7,417 bases of DNA, taken from assembly GCA_003484585.1 (NCBI GenBank), contig DNBZ01000042.1, positions 1 to 7,417 on the forward strand, read 5' to 3'. The stretch is from Bacteroidota bacterium (lineage in GTDB: Bacteria; Bacteroidota; Bacteroidia; NS11-12g; UBA9320). Below are positions 1-5,563 of the stretch, piece after piece. The notes beneath the pieces were generated by a model. It was not told where the DNA came from. It made no database searches and saw nothing but the letters and a program-made list of their open reading frames with translations. Each line of letters starts with the position of its first letter. The first letter of the stretch is position 1. The translations under genes were made by a program, and so were the position numbers.

Positions 1-206
1 GATTGATCGGGACTGTCTCCCATGTGTATTATGACTAAGCCATTGGAAGGTGAGATACTTATATACTGGCCATTTTTACCCATTGCAGAATATACATCTG
101 CAGGAGCATCAGGAAGGAACATTCCTGGGAACTCTATTTGTGATTGAGGAACGTGCTAAGATTCACTGCCATTAAGCCACAATAGGTATCCGTAGGCTTT
201 ATTAAT
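1..206 (-). pseudogene. Serine hydrolase (beta-lactamase family) C-terminal remnant
   Basis: Reading the minus strand in the frame of codons 204-206, 201-203 and so on down to 3-5 gives a protein that looks like the C-terminal end of class C beta-lactamase-like serine hydrolases (PF00144). It runs INKAYGYLLWLNGSES, then TAG at 158-156, then HVPQSQIEFPG, then FLPDAPADVYSAMGKNGQY, then ISPSNGLVIIHMGDSPDQ to the window edge. The YGYLxWLNG, AMGKNGQ and PSxxLVxxxMG blocks occur in the order and spacing expected in this family. The catalytic SxxK region would lie far upstream, but that space is occupied by the MscS gene. A second in-frame TAG lies at 209-207, so the piece cannot be translated as one protein. 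I infer a truncated, decayed gene whose last codons lie outside the window. The alternative, a real stop read through, is unlikely without an upstream catalytic half. Confidence 0.8.
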
Positions 207-218
207 CTATATAGATTA
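203..218. repeat. 16-bp perfect AT-rich palindrome
   Basis: TAATCTATATAGATTA is its own reverse complement. It sits between the MscS stop codon (263-265) and the recognisable part of the serine hydrolase remnant, at the point where that homology ends. It could form a weak hairpin after mscS transcription, but no T run follows on the minus strand, so it is not a good intrinsic terminator. It may instead mark a rearrangement junction. Confidence 0.4.
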
Positions 219-262
219 GTCCGAACATTTTTAGAATGGTTGCATCCTTGTTCTAAAATAAA

Positions 263-1096
263 TTAAGCTAGGCTATTGCCAGACTTAACATGTATATCTC
301 TCTGTGGAAATGGAATCTGAATACTGTTCTCGCGAAATGCGTCATCTATCATAAAACGAATCTCACTTTTTATCTGTTCAATGATAAAAAGTTGGTTGCT
401 CCAAAATATCAATTCGAAGTCAAGACTTGATTCGCCAAAATCTTTAAAAAGGATAATTGGTGAAGGGTTTGTGATTACCTTGCTGTGTTTCCAGGCTGTT
501 TCAGAGAGAAGCTTTTCAACTAATTTGACATCACTACCATAGGCCACTCCTACTTTTATACTGAAACGTGTAGCTGTATCATTTGAGCTCCAATTAATGA
601 GGTTCTCACTTACCAGTTTGTGATTGGGGATAATCATTGCGATGCCGTCCCGAGTCTCCACCTTAGAAGTACGCAGCCCAATTTCTGATACTCGGGCTAC
701 AATATTGTCTACTTCTACTACATCATTCACGCGTATAGACGGCTCAACCAATAGAATCAAACCGGAAATGATATCATTTGCAATTTGCTGTAGACCAAGA
801 CCGATACCAATCAGTAGGGGTGCTAGAAAAACAAAAACCTCTGCTTTCACGCTGAGTGATACTAGTGCGATAGTGACGAATACTACTATAAGTATATACT
901 TGGTTATTCGGATGATAGCAAACTGTCGACCCGTATCTAATCTTCCTGTTTTGACTGCTCTGCGACTAAGTTTACTTACCCATTTGTATGTAAACCAGAT
1001 TACTACTCCTGATAACAGGATGTACAAAACACTGTAAACAGTTACGATGGCGTTATCGCCAAATTCCCAAATTTCACTGTTTAAAAACTCTTTCAT
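263..1096 (-). CDS. Small-conductance mechanosensitive channel, MscS family
   Basis: A 277-residue inner-membrane channel that would open under membrane tension to release solutes during hypo-osmotic shock. Three hydrophobic segments are visible: about residues 16-38, 65-82 and 87-117. The last contains the Gly/Ala-rich pore-helix-like stretch LLIGIGLGLQQIANDIISG. The beta-domain follows, with the family motif IIPNHKLVSENLINWS at about 155-170. The C-terminus ends in IPFPQRDIHV (261-270), the usual closing motif of MscS cytoplasmic domains. The length fits the small MscS class (E. coli MscS has 286 residues). The ATG overlaps the TGA of the upstream zinc-ribbon gene by 4 nt (ATGA), so translational coupling is likely, and a GAGGAGAA stretch precedes the start. 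It is probably the last gene of the radical SAM / zinc-ribbon / channel unit. The family assignment is firm; the gating ligand or exact subtype cannot be read from the sequence. Confidence 0.95.
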   Translation of the reverse strand: MKEFLNSEIWEFGDNAIVTVYSVLYILLSGVVIWFTYKWVSKLSRRAVKTGRLDTGRQFAIIRITKYILIVVFVTIALVSLSVKAEVFVFLAPLLIGIGLGLQQIANDIISGLILLVEPSIRVNDVVEVDNIVARVSEIGLRTSKVETRDGIAMIIPNHKLVSENLINWSSNDTATRFSIKVGVAYGSDVKLVEKLLSETAWKHSKVITNPSPIILFKDFGESSLDFELIFWSNQLFIIEQIKSEIRFMIDDAFRENSIQIPFPQRDIHVKSGNSLA

Positions 1097-1464
1097 TTCT
1101 CCTCAAAATAGGATTTATTATATACTAGTGCAAAGTAATTACTCCCAAGGTCTAAATAGCCGTATTCATAGCAAAAAAAGTAAGTCTTTTCTGCTTTGGT
1201 AGTATATGTGTTTGTGAAATACTCAAAACTAAAACCGAGCTTAGTAAGCTCTTTTTGAGTTACTTTTATGGATTTGTCTTTTGGTGTGAGCTCTGCTAGA
1301 ATATTTCTATTCATTTTGATAATGCGGTTTACTTTTCTGATGTAATTATTGGACGTGCCATTTTGAGTATTGTTATACTCATTACGACACTGGTTATCGC
1401 AAAACTTTTTATCAGCTCTACCTACAAGCTCTTTACTACAGTGTAAGCATGTTTTTGGCTCCAT
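1093..1464 (-). CDS. Small N-terminal zinc-ribbon protein of unknown function
   Basis: A 123-residue protein with an N-terminal treble-clef or zinc-ribbon-like motif: C6-x2-C9, then FCDNQCRNEY with C22 and C26 (C-x2-C-x12-C-x3-C), which would bind one zinc ion. The FCxxxCRxEY shape resembles the small zinc ribbons of DUF2116-like proteins. The rest (about 40-123) is a basic linker, KVNRIIKMNRNILAEL, followed by an aromatic-rich C-terminal part with no motif I recognise. There is no signal peptide or membrane segment, so it is probably cytoplasmic. It lies 31 nt after the radical SAM gene and overlaps the MscS start by 4 nt, suggesting one transcript. Function is unknown; nucleic-acid or protein binding is only an inference from the zinc motif. 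Confidence 0.85.
   Translation of the reverse strand: MEPKTCLHCSKELVGRADKKFCDNQCRNEYNNTQNGTSNNYIRKVNRIIKMNRNILAELTPKDKSIKVTQKELTKLGFSFEYFTNTYTTKAEKTYFFCYEYGYLDLGSNYFALVYNKSYFEEK
1097..1104 (-). promoter_or_regulatory. Shine-Dalgarno-like site for the MscS gene
   Basis: On the minus strand GAGGAGAA directly precedes ATG, placing GAGG 4 nt from the start. It lies inside the end of the zinc-ribbon gene and would support reinitiation at the ATGA overlap. Such sites are uncommon in Bacteroidota, so it helps fix this start. Confidence 0.4.
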
Positions 1465-1495
1465 AGAGCAAAGGTATCCAAAATATAAGAGTAGT

Positions 1496-2575
1496 TTAAA
1501 ACAAGTTGAGCTGGGTAGTGGGTACAGCTTGGTAGAGTGATTTGCTGAGTGGTTTCGGTTTGTAGTTTAGGTCAAATTTCTTTTTGGCAAGGCTTATTTG
1601 TTGGTGTATAGAGTTAGCAAGCACGCCAGTTCCTTTCATTCGTTCACCAAAGTGGCTATTGCCAAGTTTGCCACCTTGCGACTCAGCTATAAGATTGAGC
1701 ACACGTGTTGCCTTGAGCGGAAATGTCTTTTGTATCCAGTCCTCAAAGAGAAGAGCAATGGCTCCATTTAAACGTACCATCGTATGATTGAGACTAGTAG
1801 CTCCAGCTTTGGATACGGCCTCACATATGGTAAATACTTCGTCACTATTGAGCCCAGGAATAATAGGAGCCATCATTACATGCACGGGAATACCATTTTG
1901 CTGCAGTAGTTCTATCGTTTTGAGTCTATTGGCACCAGAGCTAGTGCGGGGTTCCATAGCACGTCTTAGGGTCTCGTCTAGTGTTGTGATGCTTAGATGT
2001 ACTTGTACTAGATTTTTTTCTGCGAGTTGTTTCAATAGGTCCAGATCTCGGCATACCAATGCATTTTTAGTAATAATGCCTACCGGCTGATTGTGCTTTA
2101 GGCAGACTTCTAAGAGTTGGCGAGTGATACCAAATTTCAGTTCTGCGGGTTGATAGCAATCCGTATTCCCACTTAGCATGATGGGTTCGCCTTTCCAAGA
2201 TTTGCTTTGTAGCTTTTTGGCTAGCAGGAGTGGAGCATCTTTTTTGATTAAGATATTTTTTTCGAACTCGGTACCGGCACTGTATCCCCAGTATTCGTGA
2301 GTGATTCTAGCATAGCAGTATATACACCCATGTTCACATCCTTGATATGGATTCATACTCCAGTCAGATGGTATGTCAGGACTATCTACTTTATTGACAA
2401 TGGTTTTTGGGTATATGTCGGTGTAGGTGGTTTCGTTACTGTTTGTTAGGAACTCAGCATCATAGTAGGAGCCATCCCAGAAGTCTTCCACTGTGGTTTT
2501 GTTAAATCTATTTGGAGTGTTGAGCAGAGCTCCGCGTCCTCTTATATTTTTGGGTATGGCAATATTATTATCCAA
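1496..2575 (-). CDS. PA0069-family radical SAM protein (SplB-like)
   Basis: A 359-residue radical S-adenosylmethionine enzyme. The N-terminus carries IRGRGALLNTPNRF (11-24), typical of the PA0069 family. The 4Fe-4S/SAM motif is CEHGCIYCYA, with C80, C84 and C87 (C-x3-C-x2-C). Further family-like blocks are MLSGNTDCYQPAE (about 133-145), a GIITKNALVCRDLDLL stretch and VHVMMAPIIPGLNS. It belongs to the COG1533 group that includes spore photoproduct lyase, but the substrate of this branch is unknown. The start is TTG at 2575: no in-frame ATG or GTG lies between it and the upstream stop (TGA at 2641-2639), and none lies before the conserved GRGA block. The last five residues, QLNLF after a flexible Lys/Pro-rich tail, match the bacterial sliding-clamp-binding pentapeptide. 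It heads a likely three-gene unit with the zinc-ribbon and MscS genes. Confidence 0.92.
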   Translation of the reverse strand: MDNNIAIPKNIRGRGALLNTPNRFNKTTVEDFWDGSYYDAEFLTNSNETTYTDIYPKTIVNKVDSPDIPSDWSMNPYQGCEHGCIYCYARITHEYWGYSAGTEFEKNILIKKDAPLLLAKKLQSKSWKGEPIMLSGNTDCYQPAELKFGITRQLLEVCLKHNQPVGIITKNALVCRDLDLLKQLAEKNLVQVHLSITTLDETLRRAMEPRTSSGANRLKTIELLQQNGIPVHVMMAPIIPGLNSDEVFTICEAVSKAGATSLNHTMVRLNGAIALLFEDWIQKTFPLKATRVLNLIAESQGGKLGNSHFGERMKGTGVLANSIHQQISLAKKKFDLNYKPKPLSKSLYQAVPTTQLNLF

Positions 2576-2995
2576 ATCGTTGACTACATTATAGACGAAA
2601 TAATTGAGAATCGTATATTTAATATTTATTGAGCGTACTCAGCTATTTTTCCTTTACCCGGAGATAATGCATTTCTATGTTTTGTTTGCGATTAGCTTCT
2701 ACTATTAGCTCTAAACATCAGATGATATAGATGGCTAAATTTATATCAATCCTTTTTGTCTAAGGAATACGGTTCTGATCTAAAGTTTGAAAATATGAGG
2801 GACATCGTCTTGGATTATCGTGCATCATTGCTGCCACTCTTTTTGAGTTCGTGGGCTATATTCGTTGTGAGAATATTATGAAGGAGAATTTTTTTCTTTT
2901 GTGGGATATGTTAAATGAACATAAGCCCATAAGGGGATTTCATCTTATACCTTTATGGTGTTGAGATGATACTAGCCAACTCGGCTATTTTAATG
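2576..2995. other. 420-bp intergenic region without a convincing gene
   Basis: The region is AT-rich, and I found no recognisable protein fragment in any of the frames I read. It must hold the promoter of the radical SAM gene, since that gene's nearest upstream neighbour ends at 2996. A short inverted repeat, TAGCC-AACTC-GGCTA, lies at 2973-2987 and is followed on the plus strand by TTTTAA. On the plus strand two 28-codon reading frames, 2795-2881 and 2878-2964, overlap by ATGA. They resemble no known protein and may be chance. Confidence 0.6.
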
Positions 2996-3601
2996 CTACC
3001 CTCTCAAATCTCGCCAGAAATCTTTAAATCCCTTTATAGATAACATCTTCTTAAACTCTTGCCATATAGTAGATTTAGCGGGTGGCGTTGTTACTAGTTT
3101 TTGGTAGTCATCTGGATCACGGGAGTCTATGGTTTTTACACCCATAAGGTCGTCACTGTATTTGAAACGTTCTCTAGCTCTTGCAGTAAATCCAAGTTTC
3201 TGCTCTGCTAGTCCTAGATTATTAAGCGCGATAGCGTCTTCTGGATCCAGGTCCAAGGCTTTGGTGTAGTCTGCTACGCTTCCTTCTGTATCTCCTGTTT
3301 TGTCACGTATGTAGGCACGGCAGCTGTAGAAGTAGGCATTAGTAGGTTCCATTTCTATAGCCTCATTGAAATCTAAAATGGCATGCTTAAATTTTAAATT
3401 AAACTTACACACTCCACGTTCTACGAAGTATTCAGCGGCATCAGGATATTTAGCTATCAGCGTGGTCCATACATCCATGGCCTCTTCCCACAGCTTGCTT
3501 TTTTGATAAGCGAATGCTAATATAGGACGGGGTTCGCCCTTTTTTAGCTTCTTGATTACATCGGCATAGTCTCCTTGGTCAAATAGTGCTTGAACATCCA
3601 T
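2996..3601 (-). CDS. Cytoplasmic tetratricopeptide-repeat protein
   Basis: A 201-residue protein made mostly of TPR helical hairpins, which mediate protein-protein contacts. Recognisable repeats fall at about 56-88 (ending FNEAIEMEPTNA), 89-122 (ending YTKALDLDPEDA) and 123-150 (ALNNLGLAEQKLGFTARARE). The first 55 residues form a weaker repeat (DYADVIKKLKKG, then LWEEAMDVWTTLIAKYPDAA). The C-terminal tail, about 178-200, is basic and aromatic (WQEFKKML, then FKDFWRDLR) and may be an amphipathic helix. There is no signal peptide or transmembrane segment. The ATG follows the dgkA stop codon after a single base, so the two genes are almost certainly co-transcribed and translationally coupled. 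No enzymatic domain is present and the partner is unknown. Confidence 0.9.
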   Translation of the reverse strand: MDVQALFDQGDYADVIKKLKKGEPRPILAFAYQKSKLWEEAMDVWTTLIAKYPDAAEYFVERGVCKFNLKFKHAILDFNEAIEMEPTNAYFYSCRAYIRDKTGDTEGSVADYTKALDLDPEDAIALNNLGLAEQKLGFTARARERFKYSDDLMGVKTIDSRDPDDYQKLVTTPPAKSTIWQEFKKMLSIKGFKDFWRDLRG

Positions 3602-3602
3602 A

Positions 3603-3956
3603 CTAGTTAAACAGATAAGGTGTGAAAATGATTGCAGCTATTATTACTGCATAAAAAGAAGTGATCAGAACAAATCCTGCGGATATATCTTTGATAATTT
3701 TAATCTCTGGGTCTTGCTCAGTGGTGATTCTATTGCATAACTTTTCTATGGCAGAGTTTATCATTTCGGCTACCATCACTAGGGTAATGGCAGAAGCCAC
3801 CCATAGCCATTCTGTAGATTCTAAGCCTACATAGCAACCTAGTGTACTTGTCACTAGGGCAGCGGCGAGATGCACTTTTGCATTTCGCTCCGTTTTTATA
3901 AAAGAAGCAATACCTACAAAGGCATATCCAAAAGCATTGATATAGGGCTTTAGCAT
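3603..3956 (-). CDS. dgkA: Diacylglycerol kinase family protein (DgkA type)
   Basis: A 117-residue integral inner-membrane kinase with three transmembrane helices, at about 29-46, 49-74 and 92-115. It phosphorylates diacylglycerol or, in some bacteria, undecaprenol, recycling lipids for phospholipid and envelope synthesis. The family core AEMINSAIEKL is clear. With an offset of 5 from E. coli DgkA, the key residues are all kept: E23 (E28), E64 (E69), N67 (N72), E71 (E76), K89 (K94) and D90 (D95). The N-terminal SFIKTERNAKVH block is typical of the family. One oddity is N75 at the position of the usually conserved aspartate that ends the family signature (E. coli D80). It is the first gene of the dgkA-TPR pair and diverges from the PhnA-domain gene. 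Which lipid is used cannot be decided here. Confidence 0.93.
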   Translation of the reverse strand: MLKPYINAFGYAFVGIASFIKTERNAKVHLAAALVTSTLGCYVGLESTEWLWVASAITLVMVAEMINSAIEKLCNRITTEQDPEIKIIKDISAGFVLITSFYAVIIAAIIFTPYLFN

Positions 3957-4014
3957 AGGGGCAAAGTTAGGAATAATAGGATTGTGAGTATATTCGCCTA
4001 TCTAATAAAAACCA
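3957..4014. promoter_or_regulatory. Divergent promoter region between dgkA and the PhnA-domain gene
   Basis: Only 58 bp separate two divergent start codons, so both promoters, or at least both 5' leaders, must lie here or extend into the genes. The stretch is AT-rich, with TATTCG and TAATAAAA elements. I could not identify an exact Bacteroidota -33/-7 pair (TTTG and TAnnTTTG), so the call rests on gene arrangement only. Confidence 0.45.
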
Positions 4015-4590
4015 ATGAGCGTAGAACAAGATTTAAGAGATAGAGGAAGTGATAGTTGCGAACTGTGCGGTGGCAAAGCGGGACTTACAGTATATGCTGT
4101 AGCCCCAAGAGACAATAGCTCCGCAGATAATTGTGTGATGACTTGTGAAACGTGCCACGACCAACTTACTGATCCAGAAAAAGTAGAGGCCAACCACTGG
4201 CGATGTTTAAATGATAGTATGTGGGCCGAGGCTAATGCAATAAAAGTAGTAGCTTGGCGTATGCTCACCAACCTAAAAGGGGAGGGGTGGCCAGCAGATC
4301 TGCTAGATATGATGTATATAGATGAGGAGACTACGGCTTGGGCTAAAGAGGGTTTTGAAGATGCTCCTGTTGGCGACGTTATTCATAGAGATAGCAATGG
4401 AGTAGTGCTGGCTGTGGGAGATTCAGTAGTACTCATAAAAGACTTGCCTGTAAAGGGGAGTAGTATGATAGCCAAGCGTGGAACTCCTGTACGAAATATT
4501 CGCTTAGACCAAGATAACGAAACTTTTATTGAAGGAAAAGTAGATGGACAAACCATTGTTATCATCACGGAATACGTGAAGAAGACATAG
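4015..4590 (+). CDS. PhnA-domain zinc-ribbon protein (long form)
   Basis: A 191-residue cytoplasmic protein in two parts. The N-terminal part has a zinc-binding knuckle pair, CELC (C15, C18) and CETC (C44, C47, with H48 next to it), resembling an HNH-like or treble-clef zinc site. The C-terminal part, about 126-190, is the PhnA domain: GVVLAVGDSVVLIKDLPVKG, then a KRGTPVRNIRL block, and a final TEYVKK, closely resembling the end of E. coli YjdM/PhnA. The E. coli protein has 111 residues, so this is a longer variant with an extra middle segment, AEANAIKVVAWRMLTNLKGE to about 120. Despite the name, PhnA proteins are not established phosphonate-degrading enzymes, no other phn gene is nearby, and the true function is unknown. 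It is the only plus-strand gene here, divergent from dgkA and convergent with the DUF805 remnant. The start is the ATG after ACCA, with no strong ribosome-binding site. Confidence 0.9.
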   Translation: MSVEQDLRDRGSDSCELCGGKAGLTVYAVAPRDNSSADNCVMTCETCHDQLTDPEKVEANHWRCLNDSMWAEANAIKVVAWRMLTNLKGEGWPADLLDMMYIDEETTAWAKEGFEDAPVGDVIHRDSNGVVLAVGDSVVLIKDLPVKGSSMIAKRGTPVRNIRLDQDNETFIEGKVDGQTIVIITEYVKKT

Positions 4591-4671
4591 ACTATATTAA
4601 TCCTCTAGATTTCACCTCCAAATACTTGTTTATGTATCCATGATTAGGTTTTCGGGGTCGGTAAGTACAGT

Positions 4672-5006
4672 TTATATGCCGTGTTTATTGAGTTCTTTTA
4701 CCATCAATTTTTTCTGATAAGAGAGTTTTTCTGCTACAGATTTATAGTAATAGTCTTTCTCGTGCTTACTAGGTTTTGCTATGGTGTTTTCTATCTCACT
4801 ATTCTTAAAGAAAATGCTACCACTTATTCCTCCTAGAGCAAATAGATCCATAGTCATAAAATTGATCAGACCTACAGCTATTCCTATGAGAAAATTAACG
4901 AGTACAAAACTCCAGTATTCCATCCTACGTGCTCTTCCTTTAAAATTAGCGTAGTTTTTTGATACGACTTCCCAGAAGTATTGAAATATGTTTTTTTAGG
5001 TTCCAT
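4672..5006 (-). pseudogene. DUF805-like second paralogue, frameshifted at an A7 tract
   Basis: An uninterrupted frame begins at an ATG at 4923 and encodes 83 residues (MEYWSFVLVNFLIG onward), but homology extends upstream. In the same frame the codons before that ATG read KNIFQYFWEVVSKNYANFKG then RARR, which aligns with the N-terminus of the intact DUF805 neighbour (NYANFSERARRKEYWGF). That frame hits TAA at 5000-4998/4997 inside CCTAAAAAAA. The natural ATG at 5006-5004 (ATG GAA CCT AAA AAA) is in another frame, and one extra A would join the two into MEPKKNIFQY and a 111-residue protein. Even then, the second half lacks the RRLHDxGKSGWF motif and ends in a charged tail (KPSKHEKDYYYKSVAEKL onward). 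The start lies only 18 nt after the T run of the neighbour's terminator. I read it as a degenerate paralogue; a sequencing error or transcriptional slippage could also explain the shift. Confidence 0.75.
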
Positions 5007-5024
5007 AGTTGACTTTATTGTTAC

Positions 5025-5054
5025 AAAAAATGCCACGGAGTTAACCCCGTGGCA
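5025..5054 (-). terminator. Rho-independent terminator of the intact DUF805 gene
   Basis: TGCCACGG (5031-5038) and CCGTGGCA (5047-5054) form a perfect 8-bp GC-rich stem with an 8-nt loop. On the minus strand the stem is followed directly by six T residues. It begins 24 nt after the DUF805 stop codon and ends 18 nt before the ATG of the second DUF805 copy, so it separates the two. The plus-strand flank is also T-rich (ATTTTATGTTTTTTT), so weak activity in the other direction is possible. Confidence 0.85.
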
Positions 5055-5078
5055 TTGTATTTTATGTTTTTTTGATTT

Positions 5079-5504
5079 TTATTCTGTACCTATTTGCTCT
5101 ACCTCGTTCCCTTCAGTAGGGTTTTTAGGGTTTGGACCATATGCGTTATTTCCAGGTTGTCCATCTGTGAAATATAACACAAGAAGCCAAATAGCTCCAA
5201 CAAGCGGTATTAGAGCGATTAGTAAAAACCATCCACTTTTACCAACATCATGCAGTCGTCTTACAGCAACTGCTAAACTCGGAATTATGACAGCTAATGT
5301 ATAAATACCATAAATAGGACCATAAGGAATCTCAGGAGAAATAGTAATTCCAAGGATATTATCCAAAATTGCAGCTATTATAGTTGCGACAAGATTGATT
5401 ACTACAAATCCCCAATACTCTTTTCTTCTAGCTCTTTCGCTAAAATTCGCATAGTTGTCTTTTATTACTGATTTGTAATAATCTAAGATTGATTTTTCTT
5501 CCAT
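5079..5504 (-). CDS. DUF805 family membrane protein
   Basis: A 141-residue integral inner-membrane protein with all marks of DUF805 (PF05656, YhaH-like). The N-terminal motif is NYANFSERARRKEYWGF (18-33). Hydrophobic helices lie at about 33-52, 63-81 and 92-112. The central family motif PSLAVAVRRLHDVGKSGWF spans 75-93, and the closing YFTDGQPGNNAYGPNPK spans about 111-127. The short acidic tail EGNEVEQIGTE is cytoplasmic or disordered. The molecular function of this family is unknown. The ATG at 5504 lies 59 nt after the enoyl-CoA hydratase stop; the spacer is very AT-rich and could carry a promoter, including a TTTATTTG stretch on the minus strand, one mismatch from the Bacteroidota -7 consensus. 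The gene ends in a strong terminator and is followed by a decayed paralogue, which suggests an old tandem duplication. Confidence 0.94.
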   Translation of the reverse strand: MEEKSILDYYKSVIKDNYANFSERARRKEYWGFVVINLVATIIAAILDNILGITISPEIPYGPIYGIYTLAVIIPSLAVAVRRLHDVGKSGWFLLIALIPLVGAIWLLVLYFTDGQPGNNAYGPNPKNPTEGNEVEQIGTE

Positions 5505-5563
5505 GATTTTTTTTGATTATGTTATTTTCAAATAAAGGGTAAAAATATGACAAATAAAAGCAG

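Noticed and set aside
22..147. 41-codon plus-strand frame at the left edge
   Set aside because: The minus strand here encodes recognisable serine hydrolase residues; the plus frame is a chance frame.
624..1037. 137-codon plus-strand reading frame
   Set aside because: It is the antisense shadow of the clearly recognisable MscS gene and its translation has no family features.
1584..2090. Two plus-strand frames opposite the radical SAM gene
   Set aside because: The minus strand carries conserved radical SAM motifs across the whole stretch, so these are shadows.
2973..2987. Terminator for the TPR gene
   Set aside because: The stem is only 5 bp and the T run is on the plus-strand side, so it does not fit a minus-strand terminator.
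4002..4568. Minus-strand frames opposite the PhnA-domain gene
   Set aside because: They have Ser/Leu-rich shadow-like composition, and the plus-strand PhnA domain and zinc motifs are unmistakable.
5529..5554. Candidate Bacteroidota promoter (TTTG and TTTATTTG on the minus strand) before the DUF805 gene
   Set aside because: The spacer between boxes is only 14 nt and the -7 box has one mismatch, so it is not good enough to list as a promoter.
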